A stretch of 64,000 nucleotides of DNA, from contig JAEZDY010000003.1 of NCBI GenBank assembly GCA_023417935.1, forward strand, positions 1 through 64,000, written 5' to 3'. The notes beneath the pieces are model-generated. The model ran no database searches, had not been told where the DNA came from, and saw only the letters and a program-made list of their open reading frames with translations. This document shows positions 62,723-64,000 of the stretch, piece after piece. The DNA comes from Bacteroidota bacterium (GTDB lineage Bacteria > Bacteroidota > Bacteroidia > Bacteroidales > Lentimicrobiaceae). Every line of letters starts with the position of its first letter. Position 1 is the first letter of the stretch. Made by a program: the position numbers and the translations under genes.

Positions 62723-63694
62723 TCAATAAATCTCAGTCAAATCAATATTATAAATTCTCGACTTTCTAATCCTTGTCCTCTCAGAAGAAATAGAATACGT
62801 ATTATCCCTAATGAATGTAATAGCTTCAGTTTGAGTTGCAAAATGATTTTCAAAATTAATCCTTCGCTTATTACCACCAAAAAAATCGTTACGCCAGTAA
62901 TCACTAAATATCACAATAAAAGGAATGTAATTATGATATCCACACAATACTACTCTGCGACTATCAGCATCAAAACAAGCACCTGTTACAAGTCCATTAA
63001 TATTATATTCATCAATAGGGTATATGTAATAACTACCTGGTTTTTTGGGCATAGCATATAACCTGCTAGTAAAAGTAATCCAATTTTTTGTGAAAAGATA
63101 CAAGCTGTCGCCGAAGCTAGTCATTGCCTCGCAATCATAATCATTGTTCAGGTTTCTGGCGGTGAATTCTCTCTGATCGGCATAGCTGAAATTGATTTTC
63201 TCACAGTCAACTATTGTATCACCATTAACTGGAATATCAATTTTTGCAACCTTATATATTGATAGGTCAGATCGATTACCAAAATTATTACCAAAATCGC
63301 CGATATAGATATAGTCCTCATCATGAGTCATGTCCTCCCAGTCATTATTAGTGGCATCTTTAATACTGATTGTTTGTTTGATAGTTCCGGTAATTGAATC
63401 CAGACAGTATACTTCATTCTTTCCGCCGTTATCATTATGAGTCCAATAGCAATTACGCCACCAGATCAAGCCTGAGCTTTCGTTTATAGATGCAGGCATT
63501 TTTGATACAGCTCTCCGGAATTTTAGATTGAAATCAGCATAGGTACATGAGCCATCATTCATAACAGCATTAACGTCAAAATTTAATGCCAGTGAATCAG
63601 TGCATCCTTCCTGTTGTGCCCAGCTTATGGCGGGTAAAAGCAAGGCCGGTAAGAGAAAGTACAATACCGGCCGAAGATAGAAAGGAAAACCCAT
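62723..63694 (-). CDS. secreted beta-propeller-like protein with N-terminal CTDxxA-type motif
   Basis: The ATG at 63694 opens on a signal peptide (MGFPFYLRPVLYFLLPALLL to SWAQ); the long upstream frame overlaps folD. The N-terminal GCTDSLALNFD and DGSCTYAD match the Cys/Asp motif common at the ends of T9SS surface proteins. The rest, about residues 70-323, has blade-like strands (NNDWEDMTHDEDYIYIGDFG) recalling SdiA-regulated or phytase-type propellers. No sorting domain is at the C-terminus. It starts 11 bp after the folD stop. Function unknown. Confidence 0.7.
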   Translation of the reverse strand: MGFPFYLRPVLYFLLPALLLPAISWAQQEGCTDSLALNFDVNAVMNDGSCTYADFNLKFRRAVSKMPASINESSGLIWWRNCYWTHNDNGGKNEVYCLDSITGTIKQTISIKDATNNDWEDMTHDEDYIYIGDFGNNFGNRSDLSIYKVAKIDIPVNGDTIVDCEKINFSYADQREFTARNLNNDYDCEAMTSFGDSLYLFTKNWITFTSRLYAMPKKPGSYYIYPIDEYNINGLVTGACFDADSRRVVLCGYHNYIPFIVIFSDYWRNDFFGGNKRRINFENHFATQTEAITFIRDNTYSISSERTRIRKSRIYNIDLTEIY

Positions 63695-63705
63695 AATGGA
63701 AAAGA

Positions 63706-64000
63706 TTATTGATAAATCTCTTTCCTGAATGATTTCATTGTATTGATTAATAACCCAATAATAGTCATTGGGCCAACGCCTCCGGGAACCGGGGTAATAT
63801 AACTGCACTTACTTGCTACCCTGTCAAAATCTACATCGCCTGTAAGATGATATCCTTTCTCTGAACTGTCATCAATTCGGTGAATGCCAACATCAATCAC
63901 AACAGCACCTTGTTTTACCATGTTTTCATTTACGAAACCAGGCTTACCAATTGCAGCAATCAGTATATCAGCCTGACTGGCTATTTCCTCAATGTTGCGG
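63706..64000 (-). CDS. folD: methylenetetrahydrofolate dehydrogenase/cyclohydrolase FolD, N-terminus beyond window
   Basis: The visible C-terminal ~97 residues read [36 protein letters not shown] and [12 protein letters not shown], the NADP-domain core of FolD. The reading frame runs off the window edge, so the active-site lysine and the start are not seen. The stop is 11 bp upstream of the secreted propeller gene start. A truncated ATG-started frame at 63921 is only an internal methionine. Confidence 0.95.
   Translation of the reverse strand, partial: RNIEEIASQADILIAAIGKPGFVNENMVKQGAVVIDVGIHRIDDSSEKGYHLTGDVDFDRVASKCSYITPVPGGVGPMTIIGLLINTMKSFRKEIYQ

Overview
This 64 kb window is from the chromosome of a Bacteroidota bacterium, most likely an anaerobic, fermentative member of or near the Bacteroidales. 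The signs are: moderately AT-rich DNA; TAnnTTTG-type -7 promoter elements; three proteins with type IX secretion (T9SS) C-terminal sorting domains; a PorE-like OmpA/beta-propeller protein; Omp28-type proteins; and a large [FeFe]-hydrogenase operon. An iron-type superoxide dismutase, a secreted methionine sulfoxide reductase and a stress-gene neighbourhood suggest it meets oxygen. The taxonomic call is inference from gene content only.

Layout. 1-0.15 kb: the 3' part of a 5S rRNA with its terminator, so an rRNA operon ends here. 0.6-5.4 kb: cell-wall and housekeeping genes (GlcNAc-kinase-like protein, secreted serine hydrolase, MsrB lipoprotein, DUF456 membrane protein, TruA). 5.7-17.8 kb: eleven co-directional hydrogenase-related genes ending at one strong terminator. 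They encode two multi-subunit NAD-linked [FeFe] hydrogenases (hydC-hydB-hydA, and a HndB/HndC/HndD/HndA-like set). Between these lie a putative sensory [FeFe] hydrogenase, two DRTGG proteins, two small GHKL ATPases and a PHP phosphoesterase. No hydE, hydF or hydG maturase is present. 18-21.6 kb: a T9SS cargo protein, an orphan sucC, a cupin and a small lipoprotein.

21.8-28.1 kb: a saccharide locus with UDP-galactopyranose mutase, a GT4-type glycosyltransferase, a GH1-RmlD fusion and a second GH1-like protein. 28.2-39.3 kb: a stress-flavoured region with an ECF sigma factor, a DUF4142 lipoprotein, a glycine-zipper stress protein, small proteins, a TopIB topoisomerase and a secreted repeat protein. 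Inside it is a tightly coupled five-gene cluster (UbiA prenyltransferase, type III polyketide synthase, methyltransferase, FAD hydroxylase, second methyltransferase) that should make a prenylated or alkylated phenolic/quinone lipid.

39.4-64 kb: a LolD-like ATPase, a TPR/coiled-coil protein, a class V aminotransferase, a metallophosphoesterase, a copper P-type ATPase with four N-terminal metal-binding modules, three tRNAs, a response regulator, an LpxL-type acyltransferase, an MFS transporter, two tandem Omp28/T9SS paralogues, SodB, PepE, a large TPR-like protein, the PorE-like protein, a secreted propeller-like protein and a truncated folD.

The least expected non-coding signal is a pair of intergenic arrays (17907-18005 and 48196-48294). 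Both repeat with an exact 11-bp period, carry GGTT/AACC cores and have dyad symmetry. A third intergenic region (36381-36468) has a 44-bp direct repeat, which is four times 11. With the hydrogenase/sensor operon and the UbiA/type III PKS cluster, these are the best candidates for undescribed biology.
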